Shown here one piece after another: positions 1 through 7,672 of a DNA stretch of 13,663 nucleotides. This DNA is from Azonexaceae bacterium (lineage in GTDB: Bacteria; Pseudomonadota; Gammaproteobacteria; Burkholderiales; Rhodocyclaceae): the NCBI GenBank assembly GCA_009469665.1, contig SSTB01000309.1:1-13663 (forward strand), in the 5' to 3' direction. A model generated the notes under the pieces. The model did not search any database. It had not been told where the DNA came from and worked only from the letters and a program-made list of their open reading frames with translations. The position numbers were made by a program, and so were the translations under genes. Within the stretch, counting starts at the first letter, position 1; the number at the start of each line of letters is the position of its first letter.

Positions 1-1140
1 CACCGGGAAGCGGCGGGTGATGACGATGTAACCGAGGACCTCGAGCGCGAACATGCCGGCGGTGACGATCATCTCGGCGATAGACGGGAAGTAGTTCCAG
101 CCCGTATCGACGCCGAGGCCGGTGTCGTAGCCGATGAGGAAGCCATTGATGCGCAGGAAGATGCCGCCCACCATGATGGCCACCCCGGCGAGGAAGAGCC
201 GGGCCGGATTGCGCCGGGTGGTTGCCGAGCCGACGAGAAAGAAGGGGGCGACGAAAGCGAGGTTCTCTATCCAGAAGACAAAGGCCTCGAGGCTCGGCCG
301 GAGGGCGTTACCAAGAGCACCACGCACCACCAGATCTCCGACCCGCACCATCAGAAAGATGGCGAGCACGCCGAGCATGACTTTGGCCATGGGCTCCAAC
401 AGGTGGATCTCGATCTCCCGGCGATAGGCGGAAGAGGCCACACAGGATTCGAACAGCACCACGCCGTAGCCTATGGCGATGGCCGTCAGCAGGTAGAGCA
501 GGGGCACGATCGGTGTCTGCCACAGCGGATTCACCTGGGGCCCCATCACCACCAGCAGCGTCCCCAGGGAAGACTGGTGCATCATGGGCAGCAGGGTGCC
601 GAGGGCGATCACGAAGAAGAGCACCTTGTCCAGCTTCTTGCGGGCATCTTTCATGCCCCAGTGCTCGAGGAACGCCGGCGAGAACTCGATCCACATCACC
701 AGGATGTAGGCCGAGATGCACACGGCCACCTCGAACATCACCGAATTGGGATTGGCGTAGCCTGGCCAGAAGATGTGCCAGAAGTTCCAGTAGCGCCCCA
801 AATCGAAGATGACCCCCACGCCGGCCAGGGTATAGCCGAAGAGACTGGCCAGCAGGGCTGGCCGCACCAGCGGGTGATAGTGGCCCTTGTTGAAGATATA
901 GACCAGCATGGCCACGGAAAAGCCACCGCACGCGAAGGCGGAACCGATGATGACGTCCACCACCACCCAGATGCCCCAGGGGTAGCCGTCATTCAGATTG
1001 GTGACCGCACCGAGACCGAATAGAAAGCGGGTCACCAGAACGGCCAGCATGGCCAGTACCAGGATGCCGCACACAAAGGTCGCCGGATTGAGCAGGCTGC
1101 CTCCCACCGGGGCGGGTGCTGCGTGACGATGGGCGCTCAT
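1..1140 (-). CDS. hybB: Hydrogenase-2 type membrane subunit HybB (NrfD family), 3' end beyond window
   Basis: This is the integral membrane subunit of a Hyb-type uptake hydrogenase. It takes electrons from the ferredoxin-like HybA and reduces quinone in the cytoplasmic membrane. I translated 380 codons from the ATG at 1140 to the window edge without a stop. E. coli HybB has about 392 residues, so only a short C-terminal tail is missing. The protein is a series of hydrophobic segments, with NrfD/HybB-like stretches such as GLGAVTNLNDGYPWGIW near residues 41-57 and MMHQSSLGTLL near residues 186-196. The start is well supported: GGAGG lies just upstream, and the ATG overlaps the TGA of hybA as ATGA, which implies translational coupling. 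No haem ligand set is expected in this family. The catalytic large subunit (hybC) would be expected further downstream, outside the window. Confidence 0.93.
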   Translation of the reverse strand, partial: MSAHRHAAPAPVGGSLLNPATFVCGILVLAMLAVLVTRFLFGLGAVTNLNDGYPWGIWVVVDVIIGSAFACGGFSVAMLVYIFNKGHYHPLVRPALLASLFGYTLAGVGVIFDLGRYWNFWHIFWPGYANPNSVMFEVAVCISAYILVMWIEFSPAFLEHWGMKDARKKLDKVLFFVIALGTLLPMMHQSSLGTLLVVMGPQVNPLWQTPIVPLLYLLTAIAIGYGVVLFESCVASSAYRREIEIHLLEPMAKVMLGVLAIFLMVRVGDLVVRGALGNALRPSLEAFVFWIENLAFVAPFFLVGSATTRRNPARLFLAGVAIMVGGIFLRINGFLIGYDTGLGVDTGWNYFPSIAEMIVTAGMFALEVLGYIVITRRFPV

Positions 1141-2192
1141 GACTGGCCTCCTTCCTTGCCTTCGTCTTCGGCCACCACGTTGCGGCGGGCGATGAAGGCC
1201 AAGGCACCGAGAACGGCGATGGGCATGATCAGCCCGCCGTACAAGCTGTGCTGAATGGTTTCCGAGGTGGCGGCGGAGGCCGTCGGCTTGAGGTCGGGCA
1301 TGCCGGCCTTCTGAAAATTCACCGCCGAGAGCTTCAAGACCTGGGTGCCACCGTACTCGGTTTCACCGTAGACGTGCTGCAGGTAATGGCCCACCTGGGC
1401 CTGATAGCTCTGGTCCGGCTCGTCGCGCCACCCGCGGCGGCGACGCTCGCCCTTGCCGTCCTCGCCGGTGGCGAGAATCCGCTCCTGGCCGTGGCGCAGG
1501 CGGCCACGGGGAATGGTGGTCCACTCGCCGGGCTTCAACGCCAGGCGCCGCTTGGCTTCAGCCAGCAGATCCTCGGTGCGGCCAAAGAGGGTCGCCCCTG
1601 TGGGACAAACCTCGGCGCAGGCCGAGTAGTGGCCTTCCTTGTGGCGGTGGCGGCACAGCTCGCACTTGCCGATCTTGCCGGTGGGCGAATCGTACTGGTA
1701 CTTGGGAATACCGAAGGGGCAGGCAGCGACGCAGTAGCGGCAGCCGATGCAGGCATCGGCGTCGTAACCGACGATGCCGGTCTCGGGATCCTTGGTCATG
1801 GCCGACACGGGGCAGGCCGAGACGCAGGAGGGATCGGCACAGTGCATGCAAGAGGTCTTCATGAAGGAATAGCCGTTCTCTTCAGTGTCCTTCGCCTCCA
1901 TGGTGCCGTGGCGGTACATTTTGATCAGGTTGAAGGTGTGGCCCGAGGTATCCAGCGGGGTGTCCCACAGGTGGTCCATGACGTTGAACTCGGGCGGGTT
2001 CTCGTTGGCCTGCTTGCAGGCGGCAACGCAGGCCTGGCAGCCAACGCAGAGTGTGGCGTCGTAGAGGAGGCCCATGGCTTCCGGGGGTCGCTGGTGCGTC
2101 TCCCGGGCCGAGGCTGCGTCGGGGACCACGGTCGCGGCAGCGGCCGCACTGCCGGCCAGGCATCTTCTGAGAAAGTTGCGACGTGTGGTCAT
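1137..2192 (-). CDS. hybA: Hydrogenase-2 type ferredoxin-like subunit HybA
   Basis: This is the four-cluster iron-sulfur protein that carries electrons from the hydrogenase small subunit to HybB on the periplasmic side. From the ATG at 2192 it is 351 residues long. It begins with a twin-arginine signal (TTRRNFLRR, residues 2-10) and an Ala-rich hydrophobic stretch. Sixteen cysteines form four 4Fe-4S motifs: C49/52/55/59, C116/119/124/128, C149/152/155/159 and C178/181/193/197. A hydrophobic segment at about 319-337 near the C-terminus fits the membrane anchor typical of HybA. The frame stays open upstream to 2315, but I chose 2192 because the Tat motif begins there, a GGAGG lies six bases ahead, and the start sits one base after the hybO stop. 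The stop overlaps the hybB start. The four-cysteine-cluster fold is shared with FdoH and DmsB-like proteins; the position between hybO and hybB decides the name. Confidence 0.94.
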   Translation of the reverse strand: MTTRRNFLRRCLAGSAAAAATVVPDAASARETHQRPPEAMGLLYDATLCVGCQACVAACKQANENPPEFNVMDHLWDTPLDTSGHTFNLIKMYRHGTMEAKDTEENGYSFMKTSCMHCADPSCVSACPVSAMTKDPETGIVGYDADACIGCRYCVAACPFGIPKYQYDSPTGKIGKCELCRHRHKEGHYSACAEVCPTGATLFGRTEDLLAEAKRRLALKPGEWTTIPRGRLRHGQERILATGEDGKGERRRRGWRDEPDQSYQAQVGHYLQHVYGETEYGGTQVLKLSAVNFQKAGMPDLKPTASAATSETIQHSLYGGLIMPIAVLGALAFIARRNVVAEDEGKEGGQS

Positions 2193-2193
2193 C

Positions 2194-3366
2194 TCAGACC
2201 TCCGTTTTTTCGCCGGACTTCTTGGGCACTTCCATCTGCTCGGCCTTGTGGGAAAGGCCGAGATTCCTGGCCACCATGGCCCCCGCACCAGCTGCCGCAC
2301 CGGCCACCGCCGCAAGCACAGCGGCGGAACCCAGGCTGGCGCCGACGCCCTTCTGCTCCGAGATGCGCGGCAGATAGACGCTGGGCTCGATGTTCTTCAT
2401 CTTGGCCACCATGTGGATGGGTTTCTGGAAGCCCACCCCCTGCTCGGTACAGCCGATGCAGGGATGGCCGCAGGCCACCGGCCAGGTGCCGGCACCGGCG
2501 TCGCCGAACAGGATGACCGAGCAGTTGGCGTAGGTCTCCGGCCCCTTGCAGCCCAGCTTGTACAGGCAGTAGCCCTTCCGGTGCCCATCGTCGCCGAATT
2601 CCATGGCGAAACGACCGGCGTCGAAGTGGGCACGACGCTCGCAGTTTTCATGGATGAGGCGGGAATAGGCGAACTTGGGCCGGCCCAACTGATCCACCGC
2701 CGGCAGGCTGCCGAAGGTCAGGAAGTGCACCACCGTCGACAGGAAGTTGTACGGATTGGGCGGACAGCCTGGAATGGTCACCACCGGCTTGCCCAGCACC
2801 TTGGCGACGCCGGAGGCGCCGGTCGGATTGGGGTCGGTGGAAGGCATGCCGCCCCAGGAGGCGCAGGAGCCGATGGCGATTACCGCCGCGGCGTGTTCGG
2901 CGCATTCCTTGGTCAACTCGATGGCCGTCTTGCCGCCGATCTTGCAGTAGACACCGTTGTCCTTGGTCGGAATGGCCCCCTCGATGACGAGGACGTATTT
3001 GCCCTTGTTGGCCTCCATGGCCGCATGGCGCGCTGCTTCCACTTGATGGCCAGCGGCGGCGAAAAGGGTCTCGTGGTAGTCGAGTGAAATGACGTCGAGG
3101 ATGAGCTTTTCCAGCGTAGGGTGCTCGGCCCGCAACATGGATTCCGAGCAGCCGGTGCATTCCTGGAAATGCAGCCAGATGACGCTGGGCCGCGGCTTGG
3201 TCGCCACCGCCTCGGCCACGGCTGCATCGGCGCCCTGGGATAGTCCCAGGCCGCTGGACAGCGCAGCGCAGAATTGCAGGAATTCTCGCCGCGTCATGGA
3301 AAGCCGCGCCGCTGCGGCGTCGATGCGCGCGTCCGTCTCCAGCGCGATCAGATTCTGGTTTGCCAT
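2194..3366 (-). CDS. hybO: [NiFe] hydrogenase small subunit, Hyb type, Tat-exported
   Basis: This is the electron-transfer subunit of a respiratory H2-uptake hydrogenase, predicted to be exported with the large subunit through the Tat pathway. From the ATG at 3366 it has 390 residues (E. coli HybO has about 372). The Tat motif MTRREFLQFC is at residues 24-33. Proximal cluster ligands are visible as C70, C73, C168 (GSC) and C201 (PGCPP). H239, C242, C267 and C273 fit the distal cluster, and C282, C303 and C306 fit the medial cluster. Residues 341-367 form a hydrophobic C-terminal anchor. Gly72 and Gly173 occupy the places where oxygen-tolerant enzymes carry two extra cysteines, so this looks like the standard oxygen-sensitive type. 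The frame is open to 3462, but the start at 3366 is preceded by a GGGGG-rich Shine-Dalgarno sequence and gives a normal Tat leader. It is the first gene of the hybOAB operon. Confidence 0.95.
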   Translation of the reverse strand: MANQNLIALETDARIDAAAARLSMTRREFLQFCAALSSGLGLSQGADAAVAEAVATKPRPSVIWLHFQECTGCSESMLRAEHPTLEKLILDVISLDYHETLFAAAGHQVEAARHAAMEANKGKYVLVIEGAIPTKDNGVYCKIGGKTAIELTKECAEHAAAVIAIGSCASWGGMPSTDPNPTGASGVAKVLGKPVVTIPGCPPNPYNFLSTVVHFLTFGSLPAVDQLGRPKFAYSRLIHENCERRAHFDAGRFAMEFGDDGHRKGYCLYKLGCKGPETYANCSVILFGDAGAGTWPVACGHPCIGCTEQGVGFQKPIHMVAKMKNIEPSVYLPRISEQKGVGASLGSAAVLAAVAGAAAGAGAMVARNLGLSHKAEQMEVPKKSGEKTEV

Positions 3367-3509
3367 CGTTTCCCCCTTTTTTTGTGCGGCCGGTGGTCCG
3401 GCGCCCTCTCTGTCGGGGGGAATGTTCTTGTTCAGGCCTTGCCGGCGGTGCCGCTGCGTCACGCCTTCGTGATCGACGGGCCACCGGGCTCAGGCGAGCA
3501 CTGTTCTAG

Positions 3510-3525
3510 TGCATAAGCCATGCCA
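3510..3525 (-). promoter_or_regulatory. Candidate sigma-54 (-24/-12) promoter for hybOAB
   Basis: Read on the minus strand the site is TGGCATG-GCTT-ATGCA. The consensus is TGGCACG-N4-TTGC(A/T). The invariant GG and GC pairs are present with the required ten bases between them; only one base in each half departs from consensus. Transcription would start near 3499, leaving a leader of about 130 bases before the hybO ATG at 3366. Several betaproteobacterial uptake hydrogenase operons are known to use sigma-54 with an NtrC-type activator, which suits this location. No activator gene is present in the window, and I could not recognise an enhancer site. Confidence 0.5.
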
Positions 3526-3815
3526 GATATTCGAAAACGCCAATATTCATGGCCTTAGGCCACGTAAGGGCAATAAGAAGCGCAAACCCCCTGGCACCGA
3601 ACATCCAACTTGTCAGGTCTTCTGGTCAGAGGGCTTTCATCCGAAAGAACTACGGTCAGTCGCACTGTGCAGGGCGCTTCGGCCCCTGCAGCGATGGTCG
3701 TGCCCTGGAGGGGAGCGGGAATGCCGGCCCGGGTCAAGCACCGTCTGATCTGCGGGACTGCCGACCCTGATGCCCTGGCAAACGGCTCGGGTTCCAGGCC
3801 CATTTCCGAGTATCA

Positions 3816-3844
3816 ATTCATTTATTCATTCACATATCCATTCA
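3816..3844 (+). repeat. ATTCA-type direct repeats upstream of the yjjJ-like gene
   Basis: ATTCA occurs at 3816, 3824, 3828 and 3840, so the spacings are 8, 4 and 12 bases, all multiples of four. The block ends seven bases before the ATG at 3851 and takes the place where a ribosome binding site would be expected. It may be an operator bound by the helix-turn-helix domain of the encoded protein, or only low-complexity A+T-rich DNA. Confidence 0.35.
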
Positions 3845-3850
3845 CACGCG

Positions 3851-5201
3851 ATGTCAAAGTACGCGGAGGCGATTCGACAACAGTTGTCCTCTGGTCCGAC
3901 TCCAGCGAAGCAACTTGTTGATAATATTGGTGTTAGCCAGCCAACGACTTCCCGTGCATTGGCGGCTTTGGGCGATGACGTGGTCCGTCTGGGAGCAGCG
4001 CGATCTATTCAATATGCCCTGCGGGACCGCAACCGCGGCTTCGGCGACCTCCCCGTATATCGCGTCGATGCGGATGGCCTGATCAGTCACATCGGCGAGT
4101 TGGTGCCCGTACGTCCCGAGGGTTATGTGATGTTCCGCACGAGTGGCGAGGCCGTCTACAGCGAAGGTCTGCCCTGGTGGCTCCATCCATATGAAGCCCC
4201 AGGGCTATCTCGGTCGCGCTTATGCAGCGCGCCACGGTGAGGCGCTCGCTCTTCCCACTGATGTGAACCGTTGGAGCGACTCGGATGCCGTCCGTGCGCT
4301 GCTTGCCCATGGGCACGATCTGATCGGCAACCTGCTGCTGGGCAACCTCGCCCGGGCACGGTTTACCAGCGTTGACGATCCGTCGCTTGTCTCCCGGGTG
4401 GAAAAGCCGCTGTCGTACATAGCGCTGGCAGCCGAAGCCGCCAACGGGGAGGTTCCCGGTTCGTCCGCCGGTGGCGAGCAGCCCAAGTTCACTCCCTACG
4501 CTAAGACCGAGCATGGTCCGCGGCATGTGATCGTCAAGTTCAGCGATCCGGTCGATACCAGCATTTCGGAGCGGTGGCGGGATTTGCTGCTGGCAGAATA
4601 TCTTGCATTGCAGACTTTGCGCGCCGCGGGGGTGCCGGCGGCAGCCAGCTGGGGGCACGACCATGGCGGCCAACGCTTCCTCGAAGTCGAGCGCTTCGAC
4701 CGGGTTGGCGTCAGGGGGCGCCGTGCCCTGTTTTCGCTGCTGGCGGTCGATGCTGAATTTGTCGGCCTGGGTACTGGTCCGTGGCCGGCGGCGGCGCGTC
4801 GGCTAGTTAGTGAAAAGGCCATTTACCCGGAAGCGGCGGTGGGCGCCTCCCGGTTGTGGGCCTTCGGGTCGCTGATCGGCAATTCCGACACGCACTTCGG
4901 CAACCTGTCTTTCATGACTGATACGGGTGGGCGGCCCTACGACCTGGCCCCCTGCTACGACATGTCGCCCATGGGTTTCGCGCCGCGCAGTAGCGGCGCA
5001 ATGAGCGACAGTCTGCCGCAAACGATTCTCCATGGGAGCGTTCGCGCTCGGGAGTGGCGTGATGCGCTTGTCCTGGCCAATCAGTACTGCGCGGCTTTGT
5101 TTGGCGCGGAAGGGTTCAGCCCGAGGTTTTCGCCCTGCATCGATGGACTGATGCGCCACCTCGAAGTGGCAGCAGAGCGGATTTCACGGCTCGGCGACTG
5201 A
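3851..5201 (+). pseudogene. yjjJ: HipA-family protein of the YjjJ (HipH) type, interrupted by a frameshift
   Basis: Two overlapping frames together make one YjjJ-like protein, about 449 residues after correction (E. coli YjjJ has about 443). The first frame, from the ATG at 3851, has an N-terminal winged helix-turn-helix (residues about 10-55) and a segment ending in LPWWLH. It then leaves homology and stops at 4240. The second frame resumes at MKPQGYLGRA and runs to 5201. Seven bases separate the CTC codon at the end of the first part from that ATG, where the E. coli protein would predict six, so a net gain of one base near 4177-4183 explains the break. The second part has the HipA kinase marks: GGEQPKF near corrected residues 207-213, NSDTHFGN near 344-351 with the catalytic Asp, and DLAPCYDM near 364-371 with the metal-binding Asp. 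No separate antitoxin gene lies beside it, as is usual for this HTH-fused type. It could be a pseudogene, a sequencing error or, less likely, a programmed frameshift. Confidence 0.8.
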
Positions 5202-5243
5202 TCGGCCGGTGGGCCGGTGCAAGCGTCGCAAAAGCGCGATAAC

Positions 5244-5339
5244 TGGCGGAAGAGAGCAGGAGTCGAACCTACCCAAGCCTGTTTGACAGGCCCTGACGGT
5301 TTTGAAGACCGTCCGTCCCACCGGGGAGCGATCTCTTCC
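5244..5339 (-). tRNA. selC: Selenocysteine tRNA, anticodon UCA
   Basis: The minus strand gives a 96-base tRNA-Sec including an encoded CCA (E. coli selC has 95). The acceptor stem is eight base pairs (GGAAGAGA with TCTCTTCC), followed by a G discriminator and CCA. The anticodon stem ACGGT/ACCGT holds the loop CTTCAAA, so the anticodon is UCA (plus-strand 5303-5305). A long variable arm has the stem GCCTG/CAGGC, and the T loop is TTCGACT. This tRNA is charged with serine, converted by SelA and delivered by SelB to UGA codons. Its 5' end lies only five bases after the selB stop, so it is probably cut out of the sel transcript by RNase P. Its 3' end faces the convergent yjjJ-like gene 42 bases away. 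Confidence 0.97.
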
Positions 5340-5344
5340 CTTGT

Positions 5345-7240
5345 TCATGATTGTCCGAACTGGTCGGGGCTGCCGCGCAACACGTGGGTGTCGCGCACGC
5401 GGCGAGTGTAGCCGACCCGGTCGAAGAACTCGAGGATGTGGATGGCCACCTTGCGGCCGCCGCCGATTTCGTCGCGCAGGGGGGCGGCGCGGGCGGCGCC
5501 GTCGCGGGTGGCGAGGACGGCGACACGCCGGGCAAGGTCGGCCACCGCGTCAGCCGTGAAGTAGTGGTCGTGGGCGACGGGGTAGGTCTCGCCCATGCGG
5601 GAGAGGCGCTTCATGAGGGCGCGGACGCTGTCTTCGCCGATGCCGGTGGCCCGTGCCACGTCCCGCACACGGGGTGGTCCGTAGGGGGTGGCGTCTAGGA
5701 GGGGCTTGAGGGTCTGCCAGAGGTCGCGGTCGGCGGCGGCGAGCTGCACCCGGTGGGCGGGCAGGTGGAGCCAGGCATGGGTCTGGGCCAGGCGGCCGGC
5801 GGTCAGGAGCCGTTCCACCAGGGCATCGAAGGCGGGGCGAGCCAGGGACGGCAGGGTCAGCCGGCGCAGTCGATCGCGCTCGACACCGGGCATGTCCGGG
5901 GCGCGCTCGTGCTCGTGGGCGAGGGCTTCAAGGGCCCGGCCCTGCAGGGCCTGCCAGCGGGTGGCGGCAAAGGCGGTGCCGCCGATGACGGTGAGGCCCA
6001 GGGCGGCCACCAGGCGGGACAGGGTACTGTCATCCAGATTGCAGTTGAGCGCGTAGCGGGCGAGGTCGGCGCCGGCGGGCTGGCCCTCCGCCGCCAGGCG
6101 CAGCGCCGCTGCGGGATCGGAGTCGGCCTGGGCCGCCAGCATGGCCAGGCGCTCCGGGCTGCGCTTGCGCCGGGCAGGGGGGAAGACGTCGAGCACCTGG
6201 CCGCCGCCCAGGGTGGTGCGTGCACCCGCGTCGCGCAGGATGAAGCGGTCGCCGGCCAGGGCGCCGATGTCCCGGTCTGCCTGGACGTGGGCGCAGGCAC
6301 AGCTGCCGGGGGCGATGGTGTCGCCCTCCAGTAGGGCGACACGGGCCGGCACGTCGCTGGTGCCCAGGTGAAGGTGTACCGGTATTCCGTGCTTGAGGGG
6401 CGGCTGCCCGGGCAGCACGCGCAGGATGGCGTCGAAGCGGCGCACCGGCTCGTGTAATGGGGGCGCCAGTACCCACATGCCACGGGCCACTTCCTGCTTT
6501 TCCACGCCGGCCAGGGCGAGGGCGACGCGTTGGCCGGCCTGGCCCGATTTGGCAGACTGGTCCTGGACGCGCAGGCTGCGCACCCGCACGGATTTGCCGG
6601 GGGGCGACAACAAGAGGTTGTCGCCCACGGCGACCTGCCCGGCGAAGGCGGTGCCGGTGACCACGGTGCCGATGCCGCCCAGGGTGAAGCAGCGGTCCAC
6701 CGCCAGGCGGAAGCCGCCGGCCGCCTGGCGGTCTCCCAGTTGCCGGGCGGCGTGGTCGAGATGGGCGCGCAGTTCGCCGATGCCGGTGCCATTGGTGGCG
6801 GCTACGGGAAAAATCGGGGCGCCGGCCAGGGCGGTCGGGGCGAGGAGCTCGGCAATCTCGGCCCGGGCGGCGGCGATGCGTTCCGGCGCCACGGCGTCGA
6901 TCTTGGTCAGGGCCACCGCCCCCTGGCGGATGCCCAGTAGCTCGACGATTTCCAGGTGCTCCCGGGTCTGGGGCATGGGGCCGTCGTCGGCGGCCACCAC
7001 CAACAGGGCGAAGTCGATGCCGGTGGCGCCGGCCAGCATGTTGTGGATCAGTTTCTCGTGGCCGGGTACGTCGATGAAGCCGAGGACGCCGCCGCCGGGG
7101 AGCGGCGTGTAGGCGTAGCCAAGATCGAGGGTGATGCCACGGGCCTTCTCCTCCTTGAGCCGGTCGCAGTCCACCCCGGTGAGGGCCCTCACCAAGGTGG
7201 TCTTTCCGTGGTCGATATGGCCGGCCGTGCCGACGATCAT
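5345..7240 (-). CDS. selB: Selenocysteine-specific translation elongation factor SelB
   Basis: SelB is the GTPase that carries Sec-tRNA(Sec) to ribosomes paused at a UGA codon with a SECIS hairpin. The protein is 631 residues, close to the usual size of about 614. GTPase motifs are at the N-terminus: GHIDHGKT (7-14), DVPGHE (57-62) and TKID (112-115, a form of NKxD). EF-Tu-like beta-barrel domains follow, and the C-terminal third has the winged-helix character used for SECIS RNA binding, for example [21 protein letters not shown] near residue 530. The ATG at 7240 lies six bases after the stop of the VOC gene, with only a weak upstream GGAA. The stop codon is TGA. It is third in the order selA, VOC gene, selB, selC, and appears intact. 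Confidence 0.96.
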   Translation of the reverse strand: MIVGTAGHIDHGKTTLVRALTGVDCDRLKEEKARGITLDLGYAYTPLPGGGVLGFIDVPGHEKLIHNMLAGATGIDFALLVVAADDGPMPQTREHLEIVELLGIRQGAVALTKIDAVAPERIAAARAEIAELLAPTALAGAPIFPVAATNGTGIGELRAHLDHAARQLGDRQAAGGFRLAVDRCFTLGGIGTVVTGTAFAGQVAVGDNLLLSPPGKSVRVRSLRVQDQSAKSGQAGQRVALALAGVEKQEVARGMWVLAPPLHEPVRRFDAILRVLPGQPPLKHGIPVHLHLGTSDVPARVALLEGDTIAPGSCACAHVQADRDIGALAGDRFILRDAGARTTLGGGQVLDVFPPARRKRSPERLAMLAAQADSDPAAALRLAAEGQPAGADLARYALNCNLDDSTLSRLVAALGLTVIGGTAFAATRWQALQGRALEALAHEHERAPDMPGVERDRLRRLTLPSLARPAFDALVERLLTAGRLAQTHAWLHLPAHRVQLAAADRDLWQTLKPLLDATPYGPPRVRDVARATGIGEDSVRALMKRLSRMGETYPVAHDHYFTADAVADLARRVAVLATRDGAARAAPLRDEIGGGRKVAIHILEFFDRVGYTRRVRDTHVLRGSPDQFGQS

Positions 7241-7246
7241 GGTGCG

Positions 7247-7672
7247 TTATTCCGGTAGATGGACGAAGCCATTGGCGTCGAGGTGAAAGAAGGGATTGAA
7301 ACAGACTTCCCACAGGAAGCCGTCAGGGTCCGCGAAATAGCCACGAAAACCTCCCCAGGGGGCGCGCTCGCCGGCCCGGACAAGGGTGCCGCCGGCCGCG
7401 ACGGCTTCGGCGAGGGTGGCATCGACCGCCTCCTCCGAGGCGACGTTGTGGGCCAGGGTGAAGCCAGCGAAACCTTTTCCGTTGGCCGGGACGCCCACAT
7501 CCTCGGCCAGCGCTTCGCGCCCGAACAGTGCGAAAGCGACGCTGCCGGCCGGGAAGAAGGCGACCGCCGCCTGGCTGCCGGAAGATTCCCGCCAGCCGAG
7601 AGCATGGTAGAAGTTGCGGCTGCGCTCCAGGTCGGCAACGCCTAGAGTCAAGAAACTGATGGTCTGTCTCAC
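7247..7672 (-). CDS. VOC-superfamily (glyoxalase/bleomycin-resistance fold) protein of unknown role
   Basis: This is a 141-residue protein of the vicinal-oxygen-chelate fold. It opens with a typical [23 protein letters not shown] strand-helix, has a central [11 protein letters not shown] strand and ends with [21 protein letters not shown]. In this fold, motifs of the last kind often provide a Glu metal ligand. Members of the family include glyoxalase I, dioxygenases and drug-binding proteins, so substrate and reaction cannot be assigned. The start is a GTG at 7672 that overlaps the selA TGA as GTGA, with GGAG eight bases upstream, so translation is coupled to selA. selB follows after six bases. 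This placement implies co-expression with selenocysteine synthesis, but a direct part in selenium metabolism is only inference. Confidence 0.88.
   Translation of the reverse strand: MRQTISFLTLGVADLERSRNFYHALGWRESSGSQAAVAFFPAGSVAFALFGREALAEDVGVPANGKGFAGFTLAHNVASEEAVDATLAEAVAAGGTLVRAGERAPWGGFRGYFADPDGFLWEVCFNPFFHLDANGFVHLPE

Larger units (their letters stand above)
3367..3850. other. Divergent intergenic region between hybO and the yjjJ-like gene
   Basis: These 484 bases hold no gene I can support. Short open frames on both strands have no recognisable motif, no good ribosome binding site and no plausible protein composition. On the minus side the region carries a -24/-12 promoter candidate at 3510-3525 and a 13-base perfect dyad (TGGCCTTAGGCCA) at 3550-3562. 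On the plus side, ATTCA-type repeats lie just before the yjjJ-like start. The part at 3500-3560 and the part at 3810-3850 are visibly richer in A+T than the surrounding genes, as expected for regulatory DNA. Confidence 0.6.

Noticed and set aside
2074..3087. 337-residue plus-strand open frame opposite hybO/hybA
   Set aside because: It lies antisense to clearly identified hydrogenase genes and has low-complexity Gly/His/Arg-rich composition typical of GC-rich shadow frames.
3550..3562. Perfect dyad TGGCCTTAGGCCA as a defined operator
   Set aside because: A 6-bp-arm dyad is short in GC-rich DNA and matches no regulator site I know; mentioned only as context for the hybO promoter.
3506..3604. 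32-residue minus-strand small open frame (MFGARGFALLIALTWPKA...) upstream of hybO
   Set aside because: It has a hydrophobic stretch but no ribosome binding site, and the sigma-54 promoter candidate lies within it. Too little support to call a leader peptide.
5202..5243. Bidirectional terminator between the convergent yjjJ-like gene and selC
   Set aside because: Only a repeated GGCCGG and a 4-bp stem (TCGC/GCGA) are visible, with no T tract after a stem on either strand.
5201..5270. Integration (att) site at the selC 3' end
   Set aside because: selC is a known island target in enterobacteria, but I saw no direct repeat of the tRNA 3' end elsewhere in the window and no integrase gene.
6030..7313. 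427-residue minus-strand open frame overlapping selB
   Set aside because: Extremely Arg/Pro/His-rich translation in another frame of selB; no motif and no independent start signal.
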